Shown: positions 31,404 to 41,995, counted from the stretch's first letter. The stretch is DNA of 64,000 nt from Achromobacter spanius (GCF_002812705.1 NZ_CP025030.1:310001-374000); one strand, 5' to 3'. The notes: generated by a model not told the origin, from the sequence alone. Translations and numbers: made by a program.

Positions 31404-32642
31404 ATGCACATCGACCCGCCCTGGCAGGGCGACGGTTCCCACCGTATTCCCTTCGGCGTCTACACCGACGCCGCCTTGCACCAGCGCGAGCTGGAACGCT
31501 TCTTCTACCGGGCGCACTGGTGTTACGTCGGTCTGGAAGCCGAAATTCCCAACCCAGGCGACTTCAAGCGCACCGCCGTGGGCGAGCGATCGGTGATTCT
31601 GCTGCGCGACCAGAGCGGCCAGGTGCGCGTGGTGGAAAACGTGTGCGCCCATCGCGGCGTGCAGTTCTGCCGTGAACGATCCGGCAACCGCAGCGAATTC
31701 GTCTGCCCCTATCACCAATGGAATTACGACCTGGAAGGCAACCTGATCGGCGTGCCCTTCCGACGCGGCGTCAAACAAGACGGCAAGGTCAACGGCGGCA
31801 TGCCGCCCGATTTCAAGACCGAAGAGCACGGCCTGACCAAGCTGGCGGTGGCCTGTCGAAACGGCGTGGTGTTCGCCTCGTTCGACCACGACGCCGAACC
31901 GCTGGAAGACTATCTGGGACCAGACATCCTGCACTATTTCGACCGTGTCTTCGATGGCCGTGAACTGGTCATCCATGGCTACAGCCGCCAGCGCATCCCG
32001 GGCAACTGGAAGCTGATGCAGGAGAACATCAAGGACCCCTATCACCCCGGCCTGCTGCACACCTGGTTCGTCACCTTCGGGCTGTGGCGCGCGGACAACC
32101 GGTCGGAACTGAAAATGGACCGCCACTTCCGCCACGCCGCCATGATTTCCACGCGCGGCCAAGGCGGCAAGGGCAGCGTCACCAGCGGCGTGTCCAGCTT
32201 CAAGGAACAGATGTCGCTGAACGACGACCGCTTCCTGGACATCGTGCCGGAGCCCTGGTGGAACGGCCCCACCGCCGTGCTGATGACGTTGTTTCCCAGC
32301 GTGATCATCCAGCAGCAGGTCAATTCGCTATCCACCCGCCACATCCAGCCCGTGGGCCACGACGCCTTCGACTTCGTCTGGACGCACTTCGGCTTTGCCG
32401 AAGATACGCCCGAGATGACGCGCCGGCGGCTGCGCCAAGCCAACCTGTTCGGCCCGGCCGGCTTCGTATCGGCGGACGACGGCGAAGTGATTGAATTTTC
32501 GCAATCGGGTTTTGAACAGAAACCGTGGCATCGCAGCGTGGCGGAACTGGGCGGCAAGACCGCCGAGAACACCGACCACATGGTGACCGAAACGCTGATA
32601 CGCGGCATGTATGCGTATTGGCGCCGCGTGATGGAGGCATGA
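31404..32642 (+). CDS. Rieske hydroxylase alpha subunit, salicylate 5-hydroxylase/anthranilate dioxygenase-like
   Basis: Terminal oxygenase large subunit, 412 residues. Rieske ligands are C81, H83, C101 and H104 (CAH and CPYH). The iron site DPYHPGLLH contributes D211, H214 and H219. The opening RIPFGVYTD and EAEIPNPGDFK are reminiscent of NagG (salicylate 5-hydroxylase) and AndAc (anthranilate 1,2-dioxygenase). A strong ribosome site (AGGAG) precedes it. The gene order alpha-beta-ferredoxin matches nagG-nagH-nagAb, but no reductase gene is in the operon. Substrate choice between salicylate, anthranilate and similar 2-substituted benzoates cannot be settled by eye. Confidence 0.85.
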   Translation: MHIDPPWQGDGSHRIPFGVYTDAALHQRELERFFYRAHWCYVGLEAEIPNPGDFKRTAVGERSVILLRDQSGQVRVVENVCAHRGVQFCRERSGNRSEFVCPYHQWNYDLEGNLIGVPFRRGVKQDGKVNGGMPPDFKTEEHGLTKLAVACRNGVVFASFDHDAEPLEDYLGPDILHYFDRVFDGRELVIHGYSRQRIPGNWKLMQENIKDPYHPGLLHTWFVTFGLWRADNRSELKMDRHFRHAAMISTRGQGGKGSVTSGVSSFKEQMSLNDDRFLDIVPEPWWNGPTAVLMTLFPSVIIQQQVNSLSTRHIQPVGHDAFDFVWTHFGFAEDTPEMTRRRLRQANLFGPAGFVSADDGEVIEFSQSGFEQKPWHRSVAELGGKTAENTDHMVTETLIRGMYAYWRRVMEA

Positions 32643-33118
32643 CGATGCTGGACTTTCCGCTCTACTACCGCCTGACCTGCCTGTACACCGACTACGCCGC
32701 CGCGCTGGACGCCGAGCAATGGGAGAAATGGCCCGACTTCTTTCTGGAAGACTGCACCTACAAGGTGCTGCCCCGCGAAAATCACGAACGCGGCTACCCC
32801 TTGGCCACCATGGCGTTCGAAAGCCGCGCCATGCTGAAAGACCGCATCTACGGCGCCACCGAAACGATCTTTCACGACCCCTACTACCAGCGCCATGTGG
32901 TGGGCGCGCCGCGCGTGTTGCTGGTGCAAGGCGACCGCATCGAATCCGAAGCCAACTATGCCGTCTTTCGCACCAAGCCCAACCAACTGACCACGGTGTT
33001 CAACGTGGGCCGCTACCTGGACGTGGTGCGCAGCACGCCGGACGGCCTGAAGTTTGAATCGCGGCTGTGCATCTTCGACAGCGAGCTGGTGCCCAATTCG
33101 CTTATCTACCCTATTTAG
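32639..33118 (+). CDS. Rieske hydroxylase beta subunit
   Basis: Small subunit of 159 residues with the family motif YRLTCLYTDYAAALDAEQWEKWPDFF and YKVLPRENHERGYPLATMAFESR. ATG 32639 overlaps the alpha stop (ATGA) and is preferred to an upstream in-frame ATG that lies inside the alpha gene. It pairs with the alpha subunit in a hexameric oxygenase by family precedent. Confidence 0.86.
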   Translation: MTMLDFPLYYRLTCLYTDYAAALDAEQWEKWPDFFLEDCTYKVLPRENHERGYPLATMAFESRAMLKDRIYGATETIFHDPYYQRHVVGAPRVLLVQGDRIESEANYAVFRTKPNQLTTVFNVGRYLDVVRSTPDGLKFESRLCIFDSELVPNSLIYPI

Positions 33119-33137
33119 CCGAGCCAGGATCACCGCC

Positions 33138-33455
33138 ATGACTATGACTACTCAATGGATCAAGGCCATCGCCCATGCCGATGTGCCCGAAGACGACGTG
33201 ATCGCCGTGCAGGCGGGCGACCGCGAAATCGCGCTGTACGGCGTGGACGGCGAGGTCTACGCCACCGACAACCTCTGTACGCACGGCAACGCGCGCTTAT
33301 GCGATGGCTTCTTGACCGGCCATGAAATCGAATGCCCGCTGCACCAGGGCCGCTTTGACGTGCGCGATGGGCGGGCGCTGTGTTCGCCCTTGCGCGACAA
33401 CGTGGCGACCTACCCGGTCAGGATCGAGGACGGGATGGTGTTCGTGGGGATGTAG
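33138..33455 (+). CDS. Rieske-type ferredoxin
   Basis: Small electron carrier of 105 residues feeding the adjacent hydroxylase. Rieske ligands appear as CTHGNARL and CPLHQGRFDV, in the C-x-H...C-x2-H pattern typical of bacterial dioxygenase ferredoxins. ATG 33138 starts 19 bases after the beta gene. With no reductase in the operon, electrons must come from a reductase encoded elsewhere, possibly the one at 3574-4551. Confidence 0.88.
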   Translation: MTMTTQWIKAIAHADVPEDDVIAVQAGDREIALYGVDGEVYATDNLCTHGNARLCDGFLTGHEIECPLHQGRFDVRDGRALCSPLRDNVATYPVRIEDGMVFVGM

Positions 33456-33522
33456 CGGCCGCTGCGACTACCAATGCCGCAGCCCACGTGGCCACCGCGA
33501 TAGCAACCCGCTCGGCCCGCGT

Positions 33523-34362
33523 TCAGATCGCCATCCGCAACGCTTCGTTGGCCGCCGCCATGCCCATGGCCGCGGTCACCGTCACCACCGACCCGTAACC
33601 GGCGCAAGACAAGCCCTGCGGCGCGGGGCTCTGCGCCGCCGCGCCCATATCGTCTTCGCCCTCGATGGGGCGCGTCCAGGCGTCGGGCAGAATGGCCGGC
33701 TGGTCGAACCACAGGGCATGCACGCCCATCTTCGGCACGCGCTTGAGCGCCTTGCCGTTCTGGTCGGAGGCGCGGGGAAAACCGTGCTCGCGGCGCAGCT
33801 TGTTGCGCAGCTTGGCCAGCAAGGCGTCGTTCACCGACGCCGACAGGTCGCCCGCCCGCAAGGCCAGCGGATCGGTCTTGCCACCCGCGCCGCCGCACAG
33901 CAGCATGGGCACGCCCAGCGCGCGCGCATGCAGAATCATCGCGATCTTGGCCTCGGCCTGGTCGGTGCAATCGATGATGACGGTGTATGGGCCGGGCAAG
34001 ACCTCGGCCACGTTCTCGGGCGACACAAAGTCGTCAATGCGCGTCAGCCGGCATTCGGGGTTGATCTCCAACACCCGCTCGGCCATGGCATCAACCTTGG
34101 ATTGCCCCAGCGTGGACGTCAGCGCATGGATCTGACGATTGACATTGGATTCGGCAATGTGGTCCAGGTCGATCAGCGTCAACGCGCCCACGCCGCAGCG
34201 CACCAGGGCCTCGACCGTCCAGGACCCCACGCCGCCCAGTCCGGCGACGGCAACGTGTGCCTGTTGAAGCCGGGCGGGCGCCTGGGGGCCATACAAACGG
34301 GACAGACCGCCAAAACGGCGGTCCAGGTCGGCGGAGGGGGCTGGGTGGTCGGGCGAGTTCAT
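33523..34362 (-). CDS. tcdA: tRNA threonylcarbamoyladenosine dehydratase
   Basis: ThiF/E1-like ATPase of 279 residues that cyclises the t6A modification at position 37 of ANN-decoding tRNAs. The nucleotide site is VAGLGGVGSW, followed by the LIDLDHIAESNVNRQ block with the conserved Asn-Arg-Gln, and a cysteine at TDQAEAK-preceding DC. The C-terminal SCAGYGSVVTVTAAMGMAAA is typical of TcdA. It is a single gene, convergent with the ferredoxin gene. tsaE, for another step of the same pathway, is also in this window. Confidence 0.88.
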   Translation of the reverse strand: MNSPDHPAPSADLDRRFGGLSRLYGPQAPARLQQAHVAVAGLGGVGSWTVEALVRCGVGALTLIDLDHIAESNVNRQIHALTSTLGQSKVDAMAERVLEINPECRLTRIDDFVSPENVAEVLPGPYTVIIDCTDQAEAKIAMILHARALGVPMLLCGGAGGKTDPLALRAGDLSASVNDALLAKLRNKLRREHGFPRASDQNGKALKRVPKMGVHALWFDQPAILPDAWTRPIEGEDDMGAAAQSPAPQGLSCAGYGSVVTVTAAMGMAAANEALRMAI

Positions 34363-34410
34363 GGCGGCTATTTTAGGGCAGGCATCAAGCTTGTAACTTC
34401 AACCCCAGCC

Positions 34411-35820
34411 TCAGCCCGCATCATCCCCGCCCAGTGCCCGATACACCGTCACCTGGTTCACCAGGCGGTTCAGGCCGTTCTCGTCCCGAGCAATCTCGGC
34501 CGTGCGACGCTTTTCCTGCGCGTCCAGCCAGTCCTTCAAGGACACGGCCCCTGCCCGATACCGCACTTCGTACAGGCGCTCGGCCTCGCGCGCCGCGCGT
34601 AGCGACACCGCAAGCTGCTCGGCCTGCAAGGCCAACTGGGTTCGGTTCGACAGCGCGTTTTCCACATCAGCCATGGCCTGATACAGCGACTGCCGGAAAT
34701 TGACGACACGCTCTTCGTAATCGGCCTTCGAGATCTTGATGTTCAGCTGCATCTGGTTCCATTGCAGGAACGGCAGCGTCAGACCCACGCCCAGCGTGGC
34801 GACGGGGTTTTGCAGCATGTTCGACAGCGTGGGGCTGGCGCTGCCCACCGCGCCCGTCAGCGTCACCGGCGGATAGAAGCTGGCGCGGGTGGCGTCGACG
34901 GTGGCCAGCGCCTCGCGCAGGCGCAGCTCGGTGGCGCGCAAATCGGGGCGGCGGCCAAGCAGGTCCGCCGGCACACCGGCGCGGGCCTCGGGCAGCGGGT
35001 ATGCCGGCAGGCGGGGCGGGTTGGCCATGCTGCGGTCGGGGGGGCCGTCAAACAGAATCGTCAACGCATTGGTGTATTCCACGCGCTGCTGCACCAGCAA
35101 GGTGTGCGCCGCCTGCTGGCTGGCCACGGTCTGCTCGGCTTCGGCCAGTTCCAGCGCCGACGCGCCGCCCGCGGCGTATTGCGCGCGCACCAGGTCTTGC
35201 GTGCGGCGCGCGTAGGCGATGCTTTCCTCGCTGCTGGCAATGCGCTGGTTGATGAAGGCCGTTTGCCAATACAGCGTGGCGGTGGTGCCCACCAGCGACA
35301 AGGCGGCGGACTGGCGGTCTTGCTCGGTGGCCAGCGCTTCCCATTGCGCCGCGTCCCGCTGGCGCGAGAGCTTGCCCCACAGATCCACTTCGTAGCTGAC
35401 GGTCAGCTGGGCCTGGTTGGCGCGCGTGATGGCACGGTCGCCATACAGGTTGCGGTTGCGCGTCACGTTGGCGTCGCCACCCAACTGCGGGATCAGCTTG
35501 TCTTCGGTCAGGCCCGCCTGGTATTGCGCGCGGCGCACGCGGATGGCGGCCGCGGCCAGGTCGTTATTGCGCGCCAGGACGGCGTCGACCAGCCCGTTCA
35601 ACACCGGGTCATTGAAATTGCGCCACCAGGCGCCGCCGTCAGCCAAGGGGGCTTGCGAGTTCCCCGCTCCACCGTAGGTCCAGGCGGCGGGCGTCTGGGT
35701 CAGCGGGGGTTCGTAGTCGCTACGCAGCAGGCTGCCGCATCCCGCTAAAGCCAAAGGCAGGGCCAAGGCCAGCGCCAACGTCCGCGCGACAGGTTTGCAA
35801 ATCAGGGAAACCGCTTTCAT
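34411..35820 (-). CDS. Outer membrane efflux lipoprotein (NodT/OprM family)
   Basis: Outer-membrane factor of 469 residues for a tripartite pump. The lipoprotein signal ends in LALAGC, and the mature part has the two TolC-type repeats, e.g. LVDAVLARNNDLAAAAIRVRRAQYQAGL and LGRRPDLRATELRLREALATVDATRASFYPPVTLTG. ATG 35820 (MKAVSLICKP) is chosen for the signal peptide. It is the last gene of macA-macB-omf, five bases after macB, so the operon encodes all three components. Confidence 0.88.
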   Translation of the reverse strand: MKAVSLICKPVARTLALALALPLALAGCGSLLRSDYEPPLTQTPAAWTYGGAGNSQAPLADGGAWWRNFNDPVLNGLVDAVLARNNDLAAAAIRVRRAQYQAGLTEDKLIPQLGGDANVTRNRNLYGDRAITRANQAQLTVSYEVDLWGKLSRQRDAAQWEALATEQDRQSAALSLVGTTATLYWQTAFINQRIASSEESIAYARRTQDLVRAQYAAGGASALELAEAEQTVASQQAAHTLLVQQRVEYTNALTILFDGPPDRSMANPPRLPAYPLPEARAGVPADLLGRRPDLRATELRLREALATVDATRASFYPPVTLTGAVGSASPTLSNMLQNPVATLGVGLTLPFLQWNQMQLNIKISKADYEERVVNFRQSLYQAMADVENALSNRTQLALQAEQLAVSLRAAREAERLYEVRYRAGAVSLKDWLDAQEKRRTAEIARDENGLNRLVNQVTVYRALGGDDAG

Positions 35821-35825
35821 CGTCC

Positions 35826-37784
35826 TCATTCCCGGGCCAGCGCCTCGACGGGATCCAGGCGCGCCGCGTTGCGCGCCGGCAAATAGCCAAAAAGCACACC
35901 GATCAGCGTCGAGCACGTAAATGCCGCCACCATCGATGCCGTGGAATAAATCATCTGGAACGAGCCGCCCGTGGCCTTGGACACCAGCACGCCCAGGGCC
36001 AGCGACAGAATGATGCCCAGCGCCCCGCCGATCAGGCAGACCAGCACCGCTTCAATCAGGAACTGCTGCATGATGTCGCTGCGCCGCGCGCCCACCGCCA
36101 TCCGCACGCCGATTTCCCGGGTGCGCTCGGTCACCGACACCAGCATGATGTTCATGACGCCGATGCCGCCCACCATCAGCGAGATCAACGCAATCAGCGA
36201 CACCAGCAGCGTCATCGTGGCGGTGGTGCGTTCGATGGTCTTGCGGATGGCGTCCGTGTTGAACACGAAGAAATCCTTCACCACGTGGCGGCGCATCAAC
36301 ACGCGCTCGATGGCTTTCTCGGCGGCGGCGGGCGGCGTGGCGTCGCTGACGCGCACCGTGATGCTCTTCAGGTGCTGCTGCCCCAGCACGCGCGACAAGG
36401 CCGTGGTGTAGGGAATCCAGACGTTCAGGGACTCGTTGTTGCCGAACACCGAGTCCTTCTTGGCGGTCACCCCGATCACGCGCGCCGGCATGGAGCCCAG
36501 GAAGATGACCTGCCCGATGGGCTCCGTGTGCGAGCCGAACAGCGCCCGCCGCGTGCCGTCGTCGATCACCACTTCCTGCGCCCGGCGCACGACGCTGGTT
36601 TCGTCGAAGAACTTGCCCTCTGCCAGCTTGATGGCGCGCACGCGGAAGTACTGTTCGCCCACGCCCTGTATGGAGCCGTTGACCGACACGTTGCGATAGC
36701 GCAGCGTGTTGCTCGTGGCGACTTCCGGCGTGACGCTGTCCACATAGGGTTCACGCGCCAGGGCATCGGCGTCGGCCGCGACCAGCGTGCGGATATTCAC
36801 GGCCTTCTCGTCGCCGAAATCCTTGCCGGGAAAGACCTCCACCGTATTGGTGCCGATGGCGCTGATGTCTTCCAGGATCTTGCGCCGCGAGCCCTCGCCC
36901 AGCGCCACCACCGACACCACGGCGGCAATGCCGATGATGATGCCCAGCATGGTCAGCGACGTGCGCAGCCGGTGTGCGTTCATGGACAAGAGCGCCATGC
37001 GCAAGGCTTCGCCGCAGCGGTCCAGGTACGACTGCCAGGCCGGCCGCCTGGGCAATTCGGGCGGTGCGTCGCGCGCGGCGTCCCGGTGTGGGGCGTCGGG
37101 GTTGCGCTTGTCCGCCACGATCTCGCCGTCGCTGATCTCGATGATGCGTTGCGCGTGGCGCGCCACGTTCATGTCGTGCGTGACGATGATGATGGTGTGC
37201 CCGGCCGCGTTCAGCTCTTCCAGGATGCGCAGCACTTCCTGGCCGGTGTGCGTGTCCAGCGCGCCGGTGGGTTCGTCGGCCAGGATGATGTCGCCGCCGT
37301 TCATCAGCGCGCGCGCGATGCTCACGCGCTGCTGCTGGCCGCCGGACAACTGGCCGGGGCGGTGCTCGGAGCGGTCGCCCAGGCCCAGCCGGTCCAGCAG
37401 TTGGTCGGCGCGGTCGATGCGCGCCTCGCGGCGCTTGCCGGCGTAGACGGCGGGCATTTCGACGTTGCCCTGCGCGCTCAGGTCGGACAGCAGGTGATAG
37501 CGCTGGAAGATGAAGCCGAAATGCTCGCGGCGCAGTTCGGCCAGTTCGTCCGGGTCCAGCTCGCCCGTGCTGCGGCCGTCAACGCGGTAGTCGCCCCGGG
37601 TCGGGCGGTCCAGGCAGCCCAGGATGTTCATCAGCGTGGACTTGCCCGAGCCGGACGCGCCCACGATGGCGACCATTTCGCCGGCCTCGATGGTCAGGTT
37701 GACGTCTTTCAGGACGGCAATGGTCTGGTCGCCCGCGGGAAACTCGCGGCGCACCCCGGACAGCGCGATCAGCGGACCGCTCAT
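35826..37784 (-). CDS. macB: MacB-type ABC exporter (ATPase-permease fusion)
   Basis: Half-transporter of 652 residues. The N-terminal ABC domain has Walker [10 protein letters not shown], signature [15 protein letters not shown] and DEPTGALD. It is followed by one membrane segment, a large periplasmic domain (about 310-520) and three C-terminal membrane segments beginning near [23 protein letters not shown]. MacB exports macrolides, toxins or lipoprotein-like substrates. ATG 37784 is one base after the macA stop. Confidence 0.9.
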   Translation of the reverse strand: MSGPLIALSGVRREFPAGDQTIAVLKDVNLTIEAGEMVAIVGASGSGKSTLMNILGCLDRPTRGDYRVDGRSTGELDPDELAELRREHFGFIFQRYHLLSDLSAQGNVEMPAVYAGKRREARIDRADQLLDRLGLGDRSEHRPGQLSGGQQQRVSIARALMNGGDIILADEPTGALDTHTGQEVLRILEELNAAGHTIIIVTHDMNVARHAQRIIEISDGEIVADKRNPDAPHRDAARDAPPELPRRPAWQSYLDRCGEALRMALLSMNAHRLRTSLTMLGIIIGIAAVVSVVALGEGSRRKILEDISAIGTNTVEVFPGKDFGDEKAVNIRTLVAADADALAREPYVDSVTPEVATSNTLRYRNVSVNGSIQGVGEQYFRVRAIKLAEGKFFDETSVVRRAQEVVIDDGTRRALFGSHTEPIGQVIFLGSMPARVIGVTAKKDSVFGNNESLNVWIPYTTALSRVLGQQHLKSITVRVSDATPPAAAEKAIERVLMRRHVVKDFFVFNTDAIRKTIERTTATMTLLVSLIALISLMVGGIGVMNIMLVSVTERTREIGVRMAVGARRSDIMQQFLIEAVLVCLIGGALGIILSLALGVLVSKATGGSFQMIYSTASMVAAFTCSTLIGVLFGYLPARNAARLDPVEALARE

Positions 37785-37785
37785 G

Positions 37786-38991
37786 TCAGGCCCCCGACGC
37801 TGCCGGGCCGGCCGCCGCGGCACCGGCCGCCGCCGCCGAATCCGCCGACACGACCCGGTCGCCCACCTCCAGCCCCTCCAGCACCTGCGCCTGGACGTTG
37901 TTGTTCATGCCGATCTTGACCTGGCGCACCTCGGTCTTGTTGTCTTGCAGGACCACGCGCACCGCATAGCGGCCGTCGTCGCCGCGCTTGCCCAGCGCCG
38001 AGGCCGGCACCACCACGGCGTCCTTGGCTTCGCCCAGCACGATGAACACCTGCGCGGTCATCGAGATGCGCAGCTTTTCGTCGGGGTTGGGCACGTCGAA
38101 CAGGCCGTTGTAGTACACGGCCGCGGTGGTGGAGCTGCTGCTGGACGAGGTCATCGACGTGGTGGCGTCGTCTTTCTGGACGGAGTCCGGCGCGGGTTCC
38201 ACGGCGCGCAAGGTGGCGTGATAGCGCTCGTCGGGTTCACCCAGGATGGTGAAGTACACCGGCAGCCCCGGCTTGACCCGGGTGACGTCGGCTTCCGAAA
38301 TCTGCGCCTTGATCGTCATGGTGTCCACCTGGGCCACCTTGATGATGGTGGGCGCGCTCTGGATCGAGTTGACGGTCTGGCCTTCCTTGGTCACCACCGC
38401 CACCACCATGCCGTCGATCGGCGAAACAATGCGTGTGTACCCCAGGTTGACCTTGGCCGTATCCACCTGGATTTCCGCCTGCGCGATCTGGGCGTCCAGC
38501 GACGCGATCTCGGCGCGGGTCACGCCCAGCGTGGCTTCGGCGGATTCATAGGCTTCGCGCGAACTGGCGTCGGCCGCCAGCATCTGGCGCTGGCGCTTGA
38601 ACGCCAGTTCGGCCTGTTTCAGCATGGCGACCTTGGCCGCCCGCTCAGCGCGCCGGGTCTGCAAGGCGGCTTCGGCGTTGCGCAGGTCGTTCTGCTGGGT
38701 CAGGTCGTCGATTTCGGCAACCAGTTGGCCTTTCTTGACTCGGTCGCCCAGTTCCACTTTCAAGGACTTCAACTGGCCGGTGGCCTGGGCGCCCACGCTG
38801 ACGCGCTCGATGGCGTCGATGGTGCCGCTGGCCAGCACGCTGTCTTCCAGGTTGGCCCGGCTGACTTCCGCCACCGCGAAGGTGGGGGGTGGCGGTGCCG
38901 AGAAGAACACGGCGCGCACGCCCAGCACCCCCAGGAGGATGACGACGGCGATGATGGCGTAGCGTTTGAACTTACTGCGGGACTTTTTCAT
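37786..38991 (-). CDS. macA: MacA-type periplasmic adaptor
   Basis: Membrane-fusion protein of 401 residues joining MacB to the outer-membrane channel. It has one N-terminal anchor ([18 protein letters not shown]), lipoyl halves at [26 protein letters not shown] and [18 protein letters not shown] sequence, a long alpha-hairpin, and a beta-barrel domain. An unusual serine/threonine run ([10 protein letters not shown]) is inserted at about residue 283. ATG 38991 starts the anchor-containing form; the upstream frame extension is not supported. Confidence 0.88.
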   Translation of the reverse strand: MKKSRSKFKRYAIIAVVILLGVLGVRAVFFSAPPPPTFAVAEVSRANLEDSVLASGTIDAIERVSVGAQATGQLKSLKVELGDRVKKGQLVAEIDDLTQQNDLRNAEAALQTRRAERAAKVAMLKQAELAFKRQRQMLAADASSREAYESAEATLGVTRAEIASLDAQIAQAEIQVDTAKVNLGYTRIVSPIDGMVVAVVTKEGQTVNSIQSAPTIIKVAQVDTMTIKAQISEADVTRVKPGLPVYFTILGEPDERYHATLRAVEPAPDSVQKDDATTSMTSSSSSSTTAAVYYNGLFDVPNPDEKLRISMTAQVFIVLGEAKDAVVVPASALGKRGDDGRYAVRVVLQDNKTEVRQVKIGMNNNVQAQVLEGLEVGDRVVSADSAAAAGAAAAGPAASGA

Positions 38992-39354
38992 TGCACCAGA
39001 GGATAAGGGGCGAGCCACGCCGCCCGTATTGCGGAACCAGGACGCCATCCTAAACGGGCCGGATGGCCAATCAACGGACTGTCGTCGGTTGAAACGGGAA
39101 AAAAATACTAAGGCGGCACCGCACGACGCAGCGCGCATTCGATTGTTCCGTTGCGTGAACGATACAACGGCAGCGGTCCGCGGGTGAAACCCGCCGCCGG
39201 CGCCCGCCGCCATCATGCCGCCAACCTGCCGCATCTTGCGCCGTAAGCGCGCAACTTGGCCGCTAGATGGCGCCTATCTTGTTAACACGCGCAGGAACAT
39301 TATGCGGCGCTGCAAAAAAAGCGCGCCTCGACATAGGGGGACGATACGCACAGA
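38992..39354. other. Intergenic region between macA and an MFS gene
   Basis: A divergent 363-base gap without a credible gene; a minus-strand frame continuous with macA crosses part of it but looks like non-coding extension. It must contain both promoters. Apart from the candidate macA promoter listed separately I see no clear operator or repeat. Confidence 0.5.
39047..39074 (-). promoter_or_regulatory. Candidate macA promoter
   Basis: On the minus strand TTGATT (39074-39069), 16 bases, then TAGGAT (39052-39047). Each box matches four of six consensus bases; it lies 55 bases before macA. Confidence 0.3.
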
Positions 39355-40581
39355 ATGAATGCAGTTAACGCCGTGTCTACCTCCAACAGATCCCCCTCCT
39401 CGCCCTCTGGTTCCCCGGAATTTTCCGGGGCGGTGCTGCTGTGCCTGCTGGCGATGATGAATCACGTGGCGCTGACCGGCGGGCGGATCACCGTGTCCTT
39501 GACCGCGCTGCAAATGGGGCTGTCCACGTTCAAGGTGGGCATGCTGGTTGCCGTGTTCGCGGTGCTGCCGATGCTGTTTTCGGTGCGCGCGGGGCGCTGG
39601 GTCGATCGGGTGGGCATCGTGCGTCCCCTCGTCATCGGCACGTCATTGGTGGCGATCGGCACCGCTTTACCGTTTATCTCGCAGACGCAGACGGCCTTGC
39701 TGATTGCGTCCTGCTGTATCGGCATCGGCTTCATGCTGCATCAGGTGGCCACGCAGGACCTGCTGGGCCATGCCGAACCCGCACAACGGCTGCGCAACTT
39801 TTCCTTCATGTCCCTGGCGCTGGCAGGGTCCGGATTTTCGGGGCCGCTGATCGCCGGGCTGGCCATCGACAACCTGGGCACGCGCACCGCATTCGGCCTG
39901 CTGGCGCTGGGCCCGATCCTGTCCGGTATCGGCTTGTATGCCTTGCGTCACCAATTGAAGGCCGTGGATTCGCAACTGTCGGGCGCCAAGGAAGCGCAGC
40001 GCCGCCGCGTGACCGAACTGCTGGCGGTGCCCGCCCTGCGCCGCATCCTGATGGTCAACACCATTTTGTCCGGGGCGTGGGACACGCATTTGTTCGTGGT
40101 GCCGATCTTCGGCGTGGCGATCGGGCTGTCCGCCACCACCATCGGCGTCATTCTGGCGTCCTTCGCGGCGGCAACGTTCGTTATCCGCCTGGTATTGCCG
40201 CTGATCATGCGCCGGGTGCGCTCGTGGACGCTGGTGCGCGTGGCGATGGCCACCGCCGCCATCGACTTCATGCTTTACCCGCTGTTCACCGACGTTACCG
40301 TCCTGATCGTGCTGTCGTTCATCCTGGGGCTTGCCTTGGGGTGCTGCCAACCGAGTATGCTTTCCCTCTTGCACCAGCACAGCCCGCCCGGGCGCGCGGC
40401 CGAAGCCGTGGGTTTGCGCATGGCGCTGATCAACGGCTCGCAGGTGTCCCTGCCGTTGACCTTCGGCGCGCTGGGTGCGGTAATTGGCGTCGCCCCGTTG
40501 TTCTGGGCCTATGCGCTGGCCTTGATGGCGGGCGGCTGGGCCAATCGCAATCCCCCGCTCGAATCTGAACGGAAACCGTAG
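39355..40581 (+). CDS. Major facilitator superfamily transporter
   Basis: Twelve-helix transporter of 408 residues. The loop 2-3 signature is RAGRWVDRVGIVRPLVIG (G-x3-D-R-x-G-R type), and hydrophobic segments run regularly from LLCLLAMMNHVALTGG to the C-terminal APLFWAYALALMAGGW. Substrate is unknown. It is divergent from the mac operon, and its stop is 10 bases before the ChaC-like gene, so the two may be co-transcribed. Confidence 0.85.
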   Translation: MNAVNAVSTSNRSPSSPSGSPEFSGAVLLCLLAMMNHVALTGGRITVSLTALQMGLSTFKVGMLVAVFAVLPMLFSVRAGRWVDRVGIVRPLVIGTSLVAIGTALPFISQTQTALLIASCCIGIGFMLHQVATQDLLGHAEPAQRLRNFSFMSLALAGSGFSGPLIAGLAIDNLGTRTAFGLLALGPILSGIGLYALRHQLKAVDSQLSGAKEAQRRRVTELLAVPALRRILMVNTILSGAWDTHLFVVPIFGVAIGLSATTIGVILASFAAATFVIRLVLPLIMRRVRSWTLVRVAMATAAIDFMLYPLFTDVTVLIVLSFILGLALGCCQPSMLSLLHQHSPPGRAAEAVGLRMALINGSQVSLPLTFGALGAVIGVAPLFWAYALALMAGGWANRNPPLESERKP

Positions 40582-40591
40582 AGCTTTGACC

Positions 40592-41248
40592 ATGCAGTCC
40601 TCTCCCCCCGCCTCCGGCATCGCCGGCGCCAGCCTGCCCTTCCGTCTTTGGACGCCAGAGGAAAGGCAGGCTTCGCTGGATGACGCGCTGCGCCATTGGC
40701 AAGCCGGGGAAGACGTCTGGGTATATGGGTACGGATCACTGATCTGGCGCCCTGATTTCGACTTCATGGAGCGCCGCCTGGCGACCCTGCGCGGCCATCA
40801 CCGGGCGCTGTGCCTGTGGTCGCGCGTGAACCGGGGCACGCCGGAATGCCCGGGCCTGGTGTTCGGCCTGGACCGTGGCGGCTCGTGCCGGGGCGTGGTC
40901 TACCGCCTGGCCGGCAGCCAGGTGCCCACCTATTTCCCGGCGCTTTGGGAGCGCGAGATGTCCACCGGCGCCTACCTGCCCCGCTGGATCAATTGCACGA
41001 CCGACGCCGGCCCCGTTCGCGCGCTGGTCTTCATCATGAACCGCGACAACCCCGCCTACATCCGCGCGCTGCCCGACGCCGAGCTGCTGGCCATCGTGCG
41101 CCGCGCGGCCGGTCGGTACGGCCCCTGCACCGATTACGTGGTGCAGACCGCCCAGGCGCTGCGCGCCGCCGGCATCCATGACGCCCGGCTGGACGCCATC
41201 GCGCGGCTGCTGGAAGAAGACGGACACACCCTGCCGGAAGGCGCCTGA
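40592..41248 (+). CDS. Gamma-glutamylcyclotransferase, ChaC family
   Basis: ChaC-type enzyme of 218 residues, which cleaves glutathione to 5-oxoproline and Cys-Gly in characterised members. The substrate loop VYGYGSLIW and the later VNRGTPECPGLVFGL and GVVYRL match. ATG 40592 is preferred to a TTG two codons upstream. It follows the MFS gene by 10 bases. Confidence 0.85.
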   Translation: MQSSPPASGIAGASLPFRLWTPEERQASLDDALRHWQAGEDVWVYGYGSLIWRPDFDFMERRLATLRGHHRALCLWSRVNRGTPECPGLVFGLDRGGSCRGVVYRLAGSQVPTYFPALWEREMSTGAYLPRWINCTTDAGPVRALVFIMNRDNPAYIRALPDAELLAIVRRAAGRYGPCTDYVVQTAQALRAAGIHDARLDAIARLLEEDGHTLPEGA

Positions 41249-41365
41249 CCGCGCCGCTGGCCGCCCCCAGGCGGAAAACTTGCCCGAGACTGCGCGGGGT
41301 CAATAAGGGAGCGACCGCCCGGGCGGTATAAACTCCCTGTTATCCACGCTGAATCCCACGCCTCC

Positions 41366-41995
41366 ATGTCCGTCTCCGATCTGCGTCAAAGCTACGAAAA
41401 GAACGTCCTGTTGGAAAGCCAGGCCGCCGCCTCGCCGTTCGAGCAATTCACCCGCTGGTTCGACGAAGCCCTGGCCGCCAAGGTGCCGGAACCCAACGCC
41501 ATGACCCTGGCCACGGTCGACGCCAGTGGCCAGCCCAGCGCCCGCATCGTCCTGATCAAGGGCTTTGACGAGCGCGGCTTCACGTTCTTCACCAACTACG
41601 AATCCCGCAAGGGCCAGGACCTGCTGGCCGAACCGCGCGCCAGCCTGCTGTTTTTCTGGCAGCCGCTGGAACGCCAGGTCCGCATCGAAGGCGTGGTGGA
41701 GAAAGTCGCCCCCGAAGAATCGGATGCGTACTATCACAGCCGCCCCGCCGGTTCGCGCATCGGCGCCTGGGCCTCGCCCCAGAGCCAGCCCATTACCCGC
41801 GAAGCGCTGGAAGCCCGTGAAAAGGAATTCCGCGAACGTTTCGGCGAAGCGCCGCCGCGTCCGCCGCACTGGGGCGGTTACCGCCTGAAGCCCACCGCCA
41901 TTGAATTCTGGCAAGGCAGGCCCTCGCGCCTGCACGACCGTCTGCGCTATGTTGCCGACGGCTCGGCCTGGAAGATCGAACGCCTGTCGCCCTGA
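41366..41995 (+). CDS. pdxH: Pyridoxamine 5'-phosphate oxidase
   Basis: FMN enzyme of 209 residues that makes pyridoxal phosphate. It is recognised from [36 protein letters not shown], the [13 protein letters not shown] motif, and the C-terminal [17 protein letters not shown]. Its length is the family's usual one. It is the first of a run of flavin-related genes, but spacing (39 bases to the next) leaves co-transcription open. Confidence 0.93.
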   Translation: MSVSDLRQSYEKNVLLESQAAASPFEQFTRWFDEALAAKVPEPNAMTLATVDASGQPSARIVLIKGFDERGFTFFTNYESRKGQDLLAEPRASLLFFWQPLERQVRIEGVVEKVAPEESDAYYHSRPAGSRIGAWASPQSQPITREALEAREKEFRERFGEAPPRPPHWGGYRLKPTAIEFWQGRPSRLHDRLRYVADGSAWKIERLSP

